From Nymphaea colorata (taxonomy: Eukaryota > Streptophyta > Magnoliopsida > Nymphaeales > Nymphaeaceae): a stretch of 64,000 nucleotides of DNA. The position numbers and the translations under genes are program-made. Location: assembly GCF_008831285.2 (NCBI RefSeq), contig NC_045139.1, positions 8,836,204 to 8,900,203 of the forward strand. Direction: 5' to 3'. Every line of letters begins with the position of its first letter. Positions within the stretch are counted from its first letter, which is position 1. Shown here in pieces: positions 24,481 through 35,176 of this stretch. The notes beneath the pieces were generated by a model that was not told the origin of the DNA, searched no databases, and was given only the letters and a program-made list of their open reading frames with translations.

Positions 24481-24932
24481 TGTTGAACTTGAATTAAATT
24501 TGATTATTTGAATGAATCAACTCATGAAAACTCAATCCATTAAACAAATGATTAAGCTGGAATTCGTTCAGGAGCCCAGCTTTAACGAGAGTCAGCTGGA
24601 TGCACAGATTTTGAAGCGATAGTGAAGGAGGAAAGGATGTTTTCTAGTCGTTGGCGTGGAAAAGGGCTAGAAGGAGCTGCGGAAAAGACTAGAATACGTC
24701 ATTGAGGACAAATTTGTCATTTTCTTCGGAAACATGAGGCCCCACGCTCCCTTGGTGTCTCATCCTCACTGAGTCCCCTAAGCTCGGCGTCGTCAAAGAG
24801 GCGAATATCTGACCGTTGATTGGTTCGGATTTAGCGCGACCGATTCCCCCCCTCTTTCTCTCTTTCTCTCTATCTCCCTCTCCACCCCCGAAACAAACAG
24901 AACCGATTTCTCTCCCGATATCCTCGCACTTC

Positions 24933-24935
<3 letters not shown>

Positions 24936-24972
<37 letters not shown>
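24936..24972. repeat. (CT)n run in the BCCP 5' leader
   Basis: Uninterrupted CT repeat about 80 bases upstream of the BCCP ATG. Pyrimidine-rich patches are common around plant transcription starts. Confidence 0.9.
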
Positions 24973-24974
<2 letters not shown>

Positions 24975-25053
24975 GGGACGGCGCAGGTAGGAGGGGGAAC
25001 TCGCCGCCCTTGTTCATCATCATCATATTCTGGTGTTTGTTGTTGGTTTGGTG

Positions 25054-28000
25054 ATGGCGTCTTCGTCTTCGATCACGGCGGCATCTGCCGCGCCGGTGGC
25101 TGCCAAGACGTCTCGACTCGGAGCTCAGTGCCACCTCGTTCCCTCGAATCTGTCGTTCCGGCCTTCCCCGAGGCCGAATCTCGCCGTCGCCGCGTCAACT
25201 TTTTATTCTCAGGCTAGTATTTTCGTTGCATTGGGTTCTGATCGGTTCGTGAAAGGATTGCATTAGCTGCATTGAGGAAGCCGCCTTCTTAAATTTAGTT
25301 GGTTTTAGGCTTTCATCATGGTAGAAGAGCTCTTCTTTTGCCGGATCTAAGAGGGAAAAGCAGAGAGAAAGTATGTAGTTTGTACATTTGCTACGACGTG
25401 TATTTGCAAGATGAGAGTGAGTATAACATGATGGAGCTCAAAGAAGCTTCCTTGTCTTTTCCCCTACTCTATGCGGGCATGGAGTTACTTTATCCCCTGT
25501 GGATGTGGGTACTTAGCTTTTTAGTGGCCCCATTTGGATTACCGACGAACCGCATCGAAGTGGGAACAGATAGATCCTCTTCGGCGTGCAACCTTTTCTG
25601 AATTTGGCACTGTTTCATTCGCCTCGGAAGTCGTACTCAACTAGTGGTACTGCTTCACATTGTGTCTTTTCCTTTTCCTGATTCAATGTGAAAGGAAAAG
25701 ATTGGGACTGGACAAGGAAAGAGAAAAATACTGTAAGTACTCCTAAACATGCACAGAAATACGGTGGTTCCCCTCAGTGATGCCGCAAACTGAAGGCTAT
25801 TGCAGTTAGTCAGTAATGCTCGCCACGCATGTGCCTGCACACCATGTGCCCCCATTTCTACATCTAAACTAATTTATGTTCATTTTCATCTTGCAGGGTT
25901 CCCTTCAGCATCGATCTACTATTATGAAATCACAGTTGAATGAGGTGATCGCTTCTGCAGCTAACTGTGTATGATTTTTTTACAACAAACTGACTAGTTT
26001 TGATCTTCTAAGGTTCCTGTTGAAGGATCTTCCCACCCGTCGAACTCTTCTGCAGATAACTCAAGTGTGGCCAAGCCTCAAAAGGAGGATATAGAATCAG
26101 AAAAACAGAGTGTTTCAACTGCTTCTGTATCAGACTCATCAATAACCGAGTTTATGGCTGAAGTAGCTAACCTTGTCAAGTAATAAGCCGTTGCTTCATT
26201 TATTGTTGAATAATGGATTGGACGTACTTTTGTTTCTGGATGCATTTGCGTTTTCTCAAACTATTCTTACTGTGGACGAAACCAAGTGTTTTTCTCCCCC
26301 TCTTTCGAAGAATCTCTAATATGGTTGAAGCTTGATTGAGGTTGCTAATGTTGTGTTTCTAGGCTGGTTGACTCCAGAGATATTGTAGAGCTGCAGTTAA
26401 AGCAACTTGACTGTGAGCTTGTTATCAGAAAAAAAGAAGCTTTGCCGCAGCCACCATCTCCAGCTCCAATGGTCATGATGCAGCCACCCGCTCCACAGCC
26501 CATGGCTTCAACTCAACCGCCTCCTTCTCCAGTGGCTACCCCAGCTCCTGCCCCCTCAGCAATCCCAGCTCTTCCACCTCCTGCTGCCAAATCAAGCCGC
26601 TCATCTCATCCACCACTTAAGTGCCCTATGGCTGGAACATTTTACCGAAGCCCAGGACCTGGGGAGCCACCATTTGTAAAGGTTGCTTCTTCAAACTTTG
26701 TATTATCTCTTAGCTTGTTTGTTCTGCATAATTGTTTTCTCTGTTTTTATGACGGCATTTTTCTTATGCAGGTTGGGGACAAGGTTAAGAAAGGGCAGGT
26801 TCTCTGCATTGTTGAGGCAATGAAGCTGATGAATGAGATTGAAGTAAGCGCTGAAACTTATTACCTATTGTCCTTTGTCAATTCCTCTTGCCTTTAAATT
26901 TCATCTCTCTCTTGAGAGTTGAGAGCAACGTTTGTTGGAAAGCTTGAAGTTGCTTCCCAAAGACACCGTATGCCTACCTTGTTTGAGGTTGCCAATAATT
27001 TGTTTGCTTAAGAGTAAATTGGTATCAGGTGAGCAGTTCCTAAGATAACCACAAGTTACCATTATCTTTCAGTTAGAGTATCTATAGATGGAAGGAGACT
27101 TTGAGCTGACAACCTGGCTGAAGATAGTCAGACTAGGAATACTATTTATATCTGCATGTTTAGTTTCAACCCGCAAGAACACTTGTATTCTTTGGATGCC
27201 AGCATTCTCCGATCAACCATGCTATCAATGGGACAGAAAATCCAGGAACACTGTTTTAAGTAAAAATTGCACTAAAAAAAGCGATAGAAACATAAAAAAC
27301 AGGTCAGCCGAATAAAGCTGGGAAAAATGTGTCTTTTGAAAAGGATGCCAAAACAAAAAAGCACGAAAAAAACACATCTTGTCACATTTTTCATAATTTT
27401 TTTCATTTTTGATTGCTGAATTTTCCCCTTCTTTTTTGTGTTTTATTTTCTAGAATTTCTTTTTAAAATTTTTTAAAACAATTTGCTGAGATTTTTCTGA
27501 GAAAAATAACTTTTCTGTATTATACCCAACAAAAACATTGCTGTTTAAAACACATAAAGAATATTTGTGATTCTGATTCCAACTATGAGCTATCACATTA
27601 GAGCTTTTCTCTATTAAGTCTGCAGCAACATGTTTTTTTTTATTATAAACAATGTCAAAGTAGCTTAGATTGGACAATCATTGGCTAAGATGGCATCACA
27701 TACGGCTATCCAAATGGCATGCGCTGGTGTCTAAGATGATAGGACAAACTCATTGGAGGGTGGAAGGTGGGTCAGGGGAAGGAAGGAGTGAATTCATTTT
27801 TAGTCGGTGGCAGGGGGTGAACTGTGGTTGGTATATGTGTTACCTTGCCGATATGGTTATTTCAAAGATGGTTCTTTCCAAGTCATTGTTCCCTGTCCTT
27901 AAACCATCCCCAATCAAGTGATCAAACCTCAGAAATAATTTGATGTGTGACATGGACATAGTTTATTTGACTAGAAACCTTTTGGAGCACCTTATTTCAA

Positions 28001-29742
28001 GGTGGAAGGAAGATTAAATGCATAAAAAATTCACAGATCACACTGTAGCAAAATTTTGTAAGTCAAAAATGCAATTTCTTCCACAAATCATGATCTGAGC
28101 CATAATTCGCAACAAACAAGCTAGGCTGAATTTATATGCACTGTTAAACTAACTGAAATCATTGTTTTTTAACTTGGAGCAATGAGGGCACACCAAAATA
28201 TGGGGAATACAATTCAGTATGTATGTAATCTGATTATGCGTCTTGGTTGTATAATTAGTTGATCTATAGTTTCTGATAGTTGTAAGCATGCTTACATATG
28301 TTGTGACCAGAAAGACCTGATGTCATAAATCATAACAACATATTCCTGGTTGCATTGTACATCTAGTTGTTTCATTCAAAACAGGTTCTTTTAAAGTACT
28401 AATAATCAGGTTCCAGAGAATCTGATGAGGAGAGAGTGTTAATATTCATGTTTCTTTACTAACATTTATTAAAAAATTCAGGAGCAAGATGACAAATTTC
28501 ATGTATTGTAAGTTTGTAACTGACCGCATGGTCATTATTTCTCACTGTTTCTTTCCAAATGCATGGCGTTTTTAATATGTTATCTTCACACTTATTAAAA
28601 TGCTGATTCTGGTTACAAACTGAATTGATGGTTGAAATGCCATTCTGACTTTTGAGTATGGTAGTTGCTGGGTGTAATTTCTTGTGAACCTACTAGTGGC
28701 TGTGTGAATGAGCAGCTTCTTAAACATGATCAAGTGGTTGCCTTTCTTTTTGAAGGTCAGGCTTGTATAGATCAAAGCATGTAACACCATAATTTATTAT
28801 GTATTTAACACACAATCGTATGTACATACTCTATGGAGTCTATATTCCATAGCCACAAATATCACCATATTTTTTAAAAATATCGTGATATTAACGAAAA
28901 AAACAAAGAAGACAATAAAAAAGGGAAAAATTGCGATATATTGAAAAAATGTTAAAAATGAATTCATCACAATTTTTTTCACGATTATTTATTTATTTAT
29001 TTCATTTTCTGTATTTATTTTTTTCAACTTTTGTTTCACTGTTTTATTTCCTCTTGTTTTAGGTATTTAACATGACCTCCTAAATGCAATACAATATTTA
29101 TTAGTTTTTCATTTCTTGTATTTTTACCTAACATGTCGATGTTTTATTTTTTAAAAAACTGAGTCTTTCCCAAGGAAAACAGCTTTGGCGATGAATACTG
29201 GAAAAAAACCTTGCTGATAAAAACCTAAGAACGATGTTGGGCATATGCTATACTCTACACTCTAGTGGTAGTACAACACCCAATAATTTATGATTGTATA
29301 TACTTTGATTTACTAAAAAAATTTACTTTTCGGTCATCTTTAATTGTTTTTTTTTTTTCCTAGCATAGAAGTTGAGGGCCAAAGAAATTTTTGACATCAA
29401 TGAAGCACCTGAAGAAAATGACTGAAGAATGTGAGGCATTTTAAAGAGCTAAAATGAAAGATAGTAGGAAGCCTCTATACATACTGTGACAAGCAATCAA
29501 GAGATATGTACAATAACTGCACTGAAGATGCTCTTATGTTATTATAATCCACGGATATCCCAGTAAACTAGGAATTTGGGAACCTCAGATTTGGATTTGA
29601 TTGCATGATTTTGAGAAAATTGTCTGTTTTCTTGTAAGAAAGGGAACATATGGTGACAAATAAAGTTTGTTGCCCAATTTCTGGCTATGATTCAGCAATT
29701 GTACCTCTGGAAGAAATTTGATCAACAGAAATCATCAAGCAT

Positions 29743-29801
<59 letters not shown>

Positions 29802-30268
29802 ACTTTTGTGCACAGAGATGCTGTTCATGCGGTGCATACAGGTGTGTAATGTGTCTGCATGTATGTGTCTGTATGTGCATATGTGAGAACTTATTTATAC
29901 ATCGAGCCAACCATCATTATGAAATAATTTGCCATGTAATTTGGTACGACTTGGATTACTCAAGTTTGAAGCTGATTGAACACATAACATGGTTCCTGTG
30001 ACATTCTTTATAAGTAGGATTTATCTTTTGCCGTATTTCTTGTTTTTACTATTCAGAAACTGACAGTGAGCTAACTGTAGATGCATTTGTAATTGTCTAG
30101 GCCGATCAGTCAGGGACAATAGTTGAGGTTCTTGTGGATGATGGTAAATCAGTCACCGTGGACATGGTACACCTTGATGTCCTTTTTTGATTCTTTGTTT
30201 TTATGTTAAATGTTTTTTCTTAGCTCACTAATTCCTCTTTGCAGCCTTTGTTCATAATTGAGCCATGA
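25054..30268 (+). CDS. BCCP: Biotin carboxyl carrier protein of plastid acetyl-CoA carboxylase
   Basis: Carries the biotin that shuttles CO2 between biotin carboxylase and carboxyltransferase in heteromeric plastid ACCase, the first step of fatty-acid synthesis. Exons: 25054-about 25212, 25897-25944, 26013-26179, 26363-26681, 26772-26843, 30101-30166, 30245-30268. Product about 284 aa. Seen: Ser/Ala-rich transit peptide (MASSSSITAASAAP); conserved VKLVDSRDIVELQLKQLDCE and LVIRKKEALPQP; a Pro/Ala-rich linker; CPMAGTFYRSPGPGEPPF; the biotinylation site EAMKLMNEIE (Lys carries biotin); and the C-terminal end PLFIIEP. The end of exon 1 is uncertain. Only phase-0 junctions fit exon 2; CAG|GC at 25212 (GC-AG intron) gives the smoothest protein, and GT alternatives follow at 25225 and 25249. 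Intron 5 (about 3.3 kb) holds (CT)n(AT)n repeats. The full-length domain is intact. Confidence 0.95.
29747..29799. repeat. (CT)n(AT)n compound microsatellite in BCCP intron 5
   Basis: About 20 bases of CT followed directly by about 33 bases of AT. Confidence 0.95.
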
Positions 30269-30353
30269 AGCTGTGAAATTGGTTTGCTGAATGGAGAACA
30301 TTTTTGTTGGTAATATACATCCAATCCAGGCATGCTGCAGGACAGAAGCTCTA

Positions 30354-30374
30354 TGTGTGTGTGTGTGTGTGTGT
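30354..30374. repeat. (GT)n microsatellite
   Basis: Short GT repeat just downstream of the BCCP coding end, probably in its 3' UTR. Confidence 0.9.
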
Positions 30375-30599
30375 CCACAATCTAGACCTAGAGTTGGAAA
30401 GGCAAGGTAACTGTTCATGTCTATTTATTGTTAGATAGGCGGACGGTCTGCTTTGAGGGAAACCGACTGAAGAGAAGGATATTTTCCAATCTCGTTTTCC
30501 GTGACCATGGGACTTTTATTGTTCATCAAGACAATAATTACTAATTCAGATTTGTATTTTCTAACATTCTGATTGAATCAAAGACTGAATTACTTCTTA

Positions 30600-30605
30600 A
30601 ATAAA
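30600..30605 (+). promoter_or_regulatory. Candidate polyadenylation signal of BCCP
   Basis: AATAAA about 330 bases after the BCCP stop codon. Plausible 3' UTR length; unverified. Confidence 0.4.
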
Positions 30606-31899
30606 GCCATACAGAAACAGGATTTGCTTGTCTGACAATGTCTATTTGCCCCCAACTTAAAACTTTCCTACCAGAGTTCATCCTCAAGGGTGGTGACATC
30701 CTTGACTTGGTGTAGGTTGTGTTCTAGTGTCTAAGCCACAAGTATGAGACGATCTGCTCGTATGTTATGTAGAGTCAGGAGTTTCTTACCACTCTTGGTT
30801 CTTTCATCGTTTTTTCCCTCTTGCAACTTCATGTTAATTTACTAATCCATGCTGATTTTTTGGTGGTTGATGAGATTGGCGAATCAAATGAGGGGCTCAT
30901 GTTTGGATTCCATTTAAAGTGATAAATGCGCCAAAAAGAAAAAGCAGATGCCTTTTGAGGGAAACTGACACTAAAGTATCTATCCAATAGCTCCCCATGC
31001 TTTACTATTATGCTTTGACAAGATGTTCTTCACATATTGGTGTCACTGCTAAGGTCAACAATACCTACATTCTCCTTCCAATTTTTGAAGCTAATTCTCC
31101 CAGCATGATTTCATTGGAAGCTAATCCTCCCACATTGTTGGCAAATTTCACAGCATATGCAGCCCCATTTGCAGCGGTGACCATGTGACTGATCTTATCC
31201 ACTTAACAATTTGTGTAAAAGTTGGTCATTCTTCTATTTATTGGACTAGTGAGCTCCTGAACTTCGGGAGAAATTTTGTGTTCTGGGGAACATGGCAGAC
31301 ATATCACTTATTTTGAATTCTAAACTTTAACACAGGAGTTTTTAGGCCAGCCAACCTTCCAAAAGTTTTCTTCTGGCTTTGTTTGCATGTCTAAATAATA
31401 TGGTATATGAAGGGATGTATTTATTTTTATGATGGGTCAAAAGTTTGCCCATGTTTGGTTAGTTTGTTATTCTTATTTATAAGATTATTACCTGCTTACT
31501 TTTTGTTTAGGCTTGCTCGAGATATTAGTTTGTCATTCATATTTGAGAAGTTTACATATCCTTCTAAATTTTGTCGAAGTTTTCGAAACCCATTAAATCT
31601 TTCTGTTTAATGAAGAGCCACTAGTAAATTTTCAAACACCCACCTCTAGATCAGAGAAGGTTTTCTTATTTGAACAACATCTCAAGTCGGTAGAACTCTT
31701 AGTTACGAGCCTTACTTTAAAAAGAAAGACACGCAAGGACAAAGCTCTCTGCCCCGTTCTATTGACTGGAAAAGCTATTTTGCTGCAAATAAGCAAAGAT
31801 TTTATTGTGAATGGTCCTTTGATCTAGTTGGGTAGCAGCAAATGTACATGCTTGCGAAAGGCGATTAACTTTCATATTGAAATTTATTCATAAATAAGT

Positions 31900-31990
31900 G
31901 TGACTTGCCCATCTTGACCCCCACCTTGATCTCCAATCAAGCAGCCTTCCTTAAAGGTGGAGATATCCATGAGAGCATGCTACTACGTTA
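31900..31990 (+). pseudogene. Possible LINE reverse-transcriptase fragment
   Basis: The translation contains LISNQAAFLKGGDIHESMLL, which resembles the conserved non-LTR RT segment with NQ-AF-KGR-I. It is only about 30 codons long and the frame then loses similarity, so this would be a small relic. Confidence 0.45.
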
Positions 31991-32249
31991 CTTGGACATG
32001 AAAAATGGTGCATCTTCTGGAGTTTCATATTACGTTGAAGCTTCCTCCGACCTTTTTAGGTACTTGGGATTCTTAGATGGGTGTCAGCGGCACCTGATCC
32101 AACAAACCCTAGGATGCAACAGAAAAATTGAAACACAAATAAAGAAAATGGACTAAAATATGGACTGAGTAGTACTCAATAGGAGGTCAAATCCATTGTC
32201 CTTCCTCTCGCTCCCAGGGTTTAGGGCTGCTTTGGGACCTGATATTAAC

Positions 32250-32480
32250 TAGAGCATAGTGTATCATCTGTTTGCAGTTCAAAAGGGTAACATTCATAGA
32301 AATTGAATTGGCGGATAGTTTTTTACCGGCGGTCAGCCCAAGCAGCAACGCTGCACCCCTCAGGGCTAATACTTCTGTACTATAGAGATGGAGTGGTTCA
32401 ATAGAACATACAAGCACTGTCAAAGCCAAACAAACACTTGCAAATATTCTGGATTCATTCTCAAACAAATATGGAAGAGT
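32250..32480 (-). pseudogene. Possible RNase H (RVT_3-like) fragment
   Basis: The minus strand reads LVCSIEPLHLYSTEVLALRG and AALLLGLTAGKKL, which resembles the E-LALR-GL-LA-G core of plant LINE-type RNase H domains. Catalytic residues are not convincingly present. It is opposite in strand to the RT-like fragment at 31900, so the two would not be one simple element. Confidence 0.35.
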
Positions 32481-33639
32481 GTGATCAATGGGTGGAAGAG
32501 AGCCCATGCAGAGGCTTCAAAGGGAAAAAAGTTTTGCTACACAAGCCAGGCCAAGAATTAGCTCTAAAGATGGCAAATGGAGAGTTTTTGAAAGGAGAGA
32601 TTGTGAATAGAGGGAAGCGATTCACAAAACAGACTTTTGGCCCACTAAAAATTTGGGTGAAATTTGACTGGAGAAGGTCATAACTAAAGCTGGAGCCCTT
32701 AAAACAGAAATGGTCAAACAAGAAGCGCGCACCAAAAGGGCTGTTGAGATTCTTATAAACTATTGCAGAAGCTGCAAATCTTTAGAAATTAATTTATTGC
32801 ATAAGGAATCATACGGTTGCTTAAGATTCACTTGTACCAAAATTTTGACATTTGATTACTACAGCAAAAATACCATGCCAAATACATTCGTCAGGTGCAG
32901 CAATAGGACCCATAGATCAAAACTACATAATACCTATCAAATGGTAAGGGGAACAATTTCTTTTTTTTTTTTTTTTTTTTTTTTTTTCAATATGAGGCGG
33001 CTCTAAAGAATCATGCACCAATTCTTCCAAGATTTCCCACAGCGGGAAATCAGGAAATTCCATATAGCAGTTCATCTAAATTTTTTACATTTGATTCGAA
33101 TTTGGTAGTGTATATGAACAACGTTGTTGTGGAGGTGAGTATCAGCTGGTACACATACAACACTTTGCGGAACAAATTCATGAAACATTGCATCCAAAGA
33201 ACACAGCGTTCCAGTTACAAGCCTTTGTTACTCAAATGGTACAAAATGGACGATTTGGCCGTGCCCTGATCAAGCAAAGACTTTAGACTCCGACCGAGCC
33301 GATCGTTGTGCTCATGCATTCGAACCCGTTAACTGAATCCTCATAAATGCGATTGTAGATATCCAAAACTCCAATCCAATTATATGTAAAAATTTAGATC
33401 CAATTTTGCGTTTTCTACATTTAAACGTGAATCTAATAACCCAACAGTCAAAAGATGCGGTAATAGCTATACCAAATCCAAATCCGATCCAACTTCCGTT
33501 GCTGGACATAGTTATGTCTTATCCGGGCGAATTGGATCCATGGTCCGCCGAGTACGTGCATGTCCAAATGCTCGTTGATCGAACACGAAAAACCCTGGTT
33601 TCTCTCCTCTCGTCGTTTCGTCCGGCGAGCTTCTTTTTT

Positions 33640-33764
33640 AGTTGTCCTAAAACCTGAATTTCTCTCGCTCTCTCTGTCTCATTTTTTCCCGGCGCTCTTG
33701 ACTTATAATCACGCCATCTCTCTCCGATTCTTCCTATTGGAGGGTCGCAGAAGCAGCGTCCAAG
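33640..33764 (+). promoter_or_regulatory. 5' UTR exon of the bS18 gene
   Basis: The CT-rich leader ends CGTCCAAG followed by GTAAAC (donor after 33764). A matching acceptor TTTTTAG at 35168 lies 8 bases before the ATG at 35177. This gives a leader intron of about 1.4 kb with an (AT)n tract near its 3' end. Inferred from splice signals only. Confidence 0.55.
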
Positions 33765-35042
33765 GTAAACTCCCCATTCCTCCCTCTTTATCTTGTTTTT
33801 TCAGCAGCATCCTAGAAAGCCCCTCATTTCCAGCAACTTGTTTCGGTGGAGGCAGGAGGCTGGTTCATTTCTCAGCGATTCTTCCATCCGTACATGATGG
33901 GCACTTATATTTTCTTCAATTTGTTTTGAGAAGATGACCCTCACTTGCTTATACGACAGGCCTATTTTCTCTAGATCGTATAGCTACAAAAACCAGGCAG
34001 ACAACTTGCATATAAGTTTATGATTCCAGAAACCGGACTTAGACAGATAGAAAGGATTAGGATTTCTTACTGTTTTGATAGGTTATGGTGATTGTTCTCC
34101 AGATTGAGAATGTAAATGTAATCTGCCCTTTTCTGTCCAATACCCTTTACAAAGGAGAGCAATACCTGTACAGGAGAATCTAGGGGCTTAATTTTTATTG
34201 GTCTTAAGAAGCTTACCTTAAAGCCCACTAGCTCCTTTCTGTAATTGGAAAAGGCACGAAAAAAGATTAATCTCAGAAAACGAGAAACGTAGGTGTGCAT
34301 TTAAACAGGCAAGCAGTCAGACATATTGTTTTGAACCATGGATTTGTGCCAAGGCAGAGCTTGGAAAGGAAAATGATCCTCCGTTTGCAAGCTATGGGGG
34401 ATGAATAGGCTTTATATACCTGCAATGCTATTGTACCGTGCAACGAAGAGTCCTTTCTCTCCGGTCATTTCATAGTAGGTTGCTCCCTTGATCTTGTAGG
34501 CCTCAAGTTTACTCTCATCTTCATTTCTATATGCGAACAAGTCCCTCGGTGAATTTCTAAATCTCTATTTATGTTTAACTAGAGATGCCATATTGACGGT
34601 TATAGCTATTTGATAGTTGTTTTCTGTTTTTTTTTTCTTGCTATTCTTTACTACGGTAAATAGCCTATCTGAATATGAAGGTACTGCCATCTTGTCTCTC
34701 AATTTGTTGTTTTTGAAGTATCAGATATTTTATGTCAGTTTTTCTACAGAGGATAAAGCCATCAAACCTGTTGCATATAAGTGGTTAGGATCACTGTGTA
34801 ATGGGTACCCACTTTTTTTTTTTTTGAGAAAAATTCCTCAGGTGCCAAAAACCAAGGAAATTTTCTTCCTCTCCAGCTAACGTGCCTCGGGATTTGGAAA
34901 AGGTGTAACTTTCTCCTGTTGTACAATCTTCTACAATGTTCCTGGATTTTTTTTTTCTAGAATTTTTTTTTCCAGGAAGAAAATTTCAAGGCCATCAAAA
35001 ACTACTCGAAACTGGTTCTGTCTTCAGTATAATTTCCCACTC

Positions 35043-35045
<3 letters not shown>

Positions 35046-35115
<70 letters not shown>
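35046..35115. repeat. (AT)n microsatellite, about 70 bp
   Basis: Uninterrupted AT repeat in the leader intron of the bS18 gene, about 50 bases before its acceptor. Confidence 0.95.
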
Positions 35116-35117
<2 letters not shown>

Positions 35118-35176
35118 GGCTTCAGTTTTTCTTGTCCTAATGGTTACAGTCTAATCTGTTCTTTTTAGGCTCAGGA

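Larger units (their letters stand above)
21457..24840. other. Intergenic region between head-to-head Trx f and BCCP genes
   Basis: About 3.6 kb between the two ATGs. 21460-21500 is a TTC/CTC-rich leader of Trx f. It contains a MITE-like element (22417-22660), a GC-richer patch with a direct repeat of CTTGTGACTAGGGCTGAGCAT near 22990 and 23017, and a degenerate minisatellite (24060-24480). No protein gene recognised. Confidence 0.6.
30610..33550. other. Intergenic region between BCCP and bS18 genes
   Basis: Apart from the two weak retroelement fragments and a poly-T run at 32961-32987, no gene or structured repeat was recognised. Confidence 0.5.
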
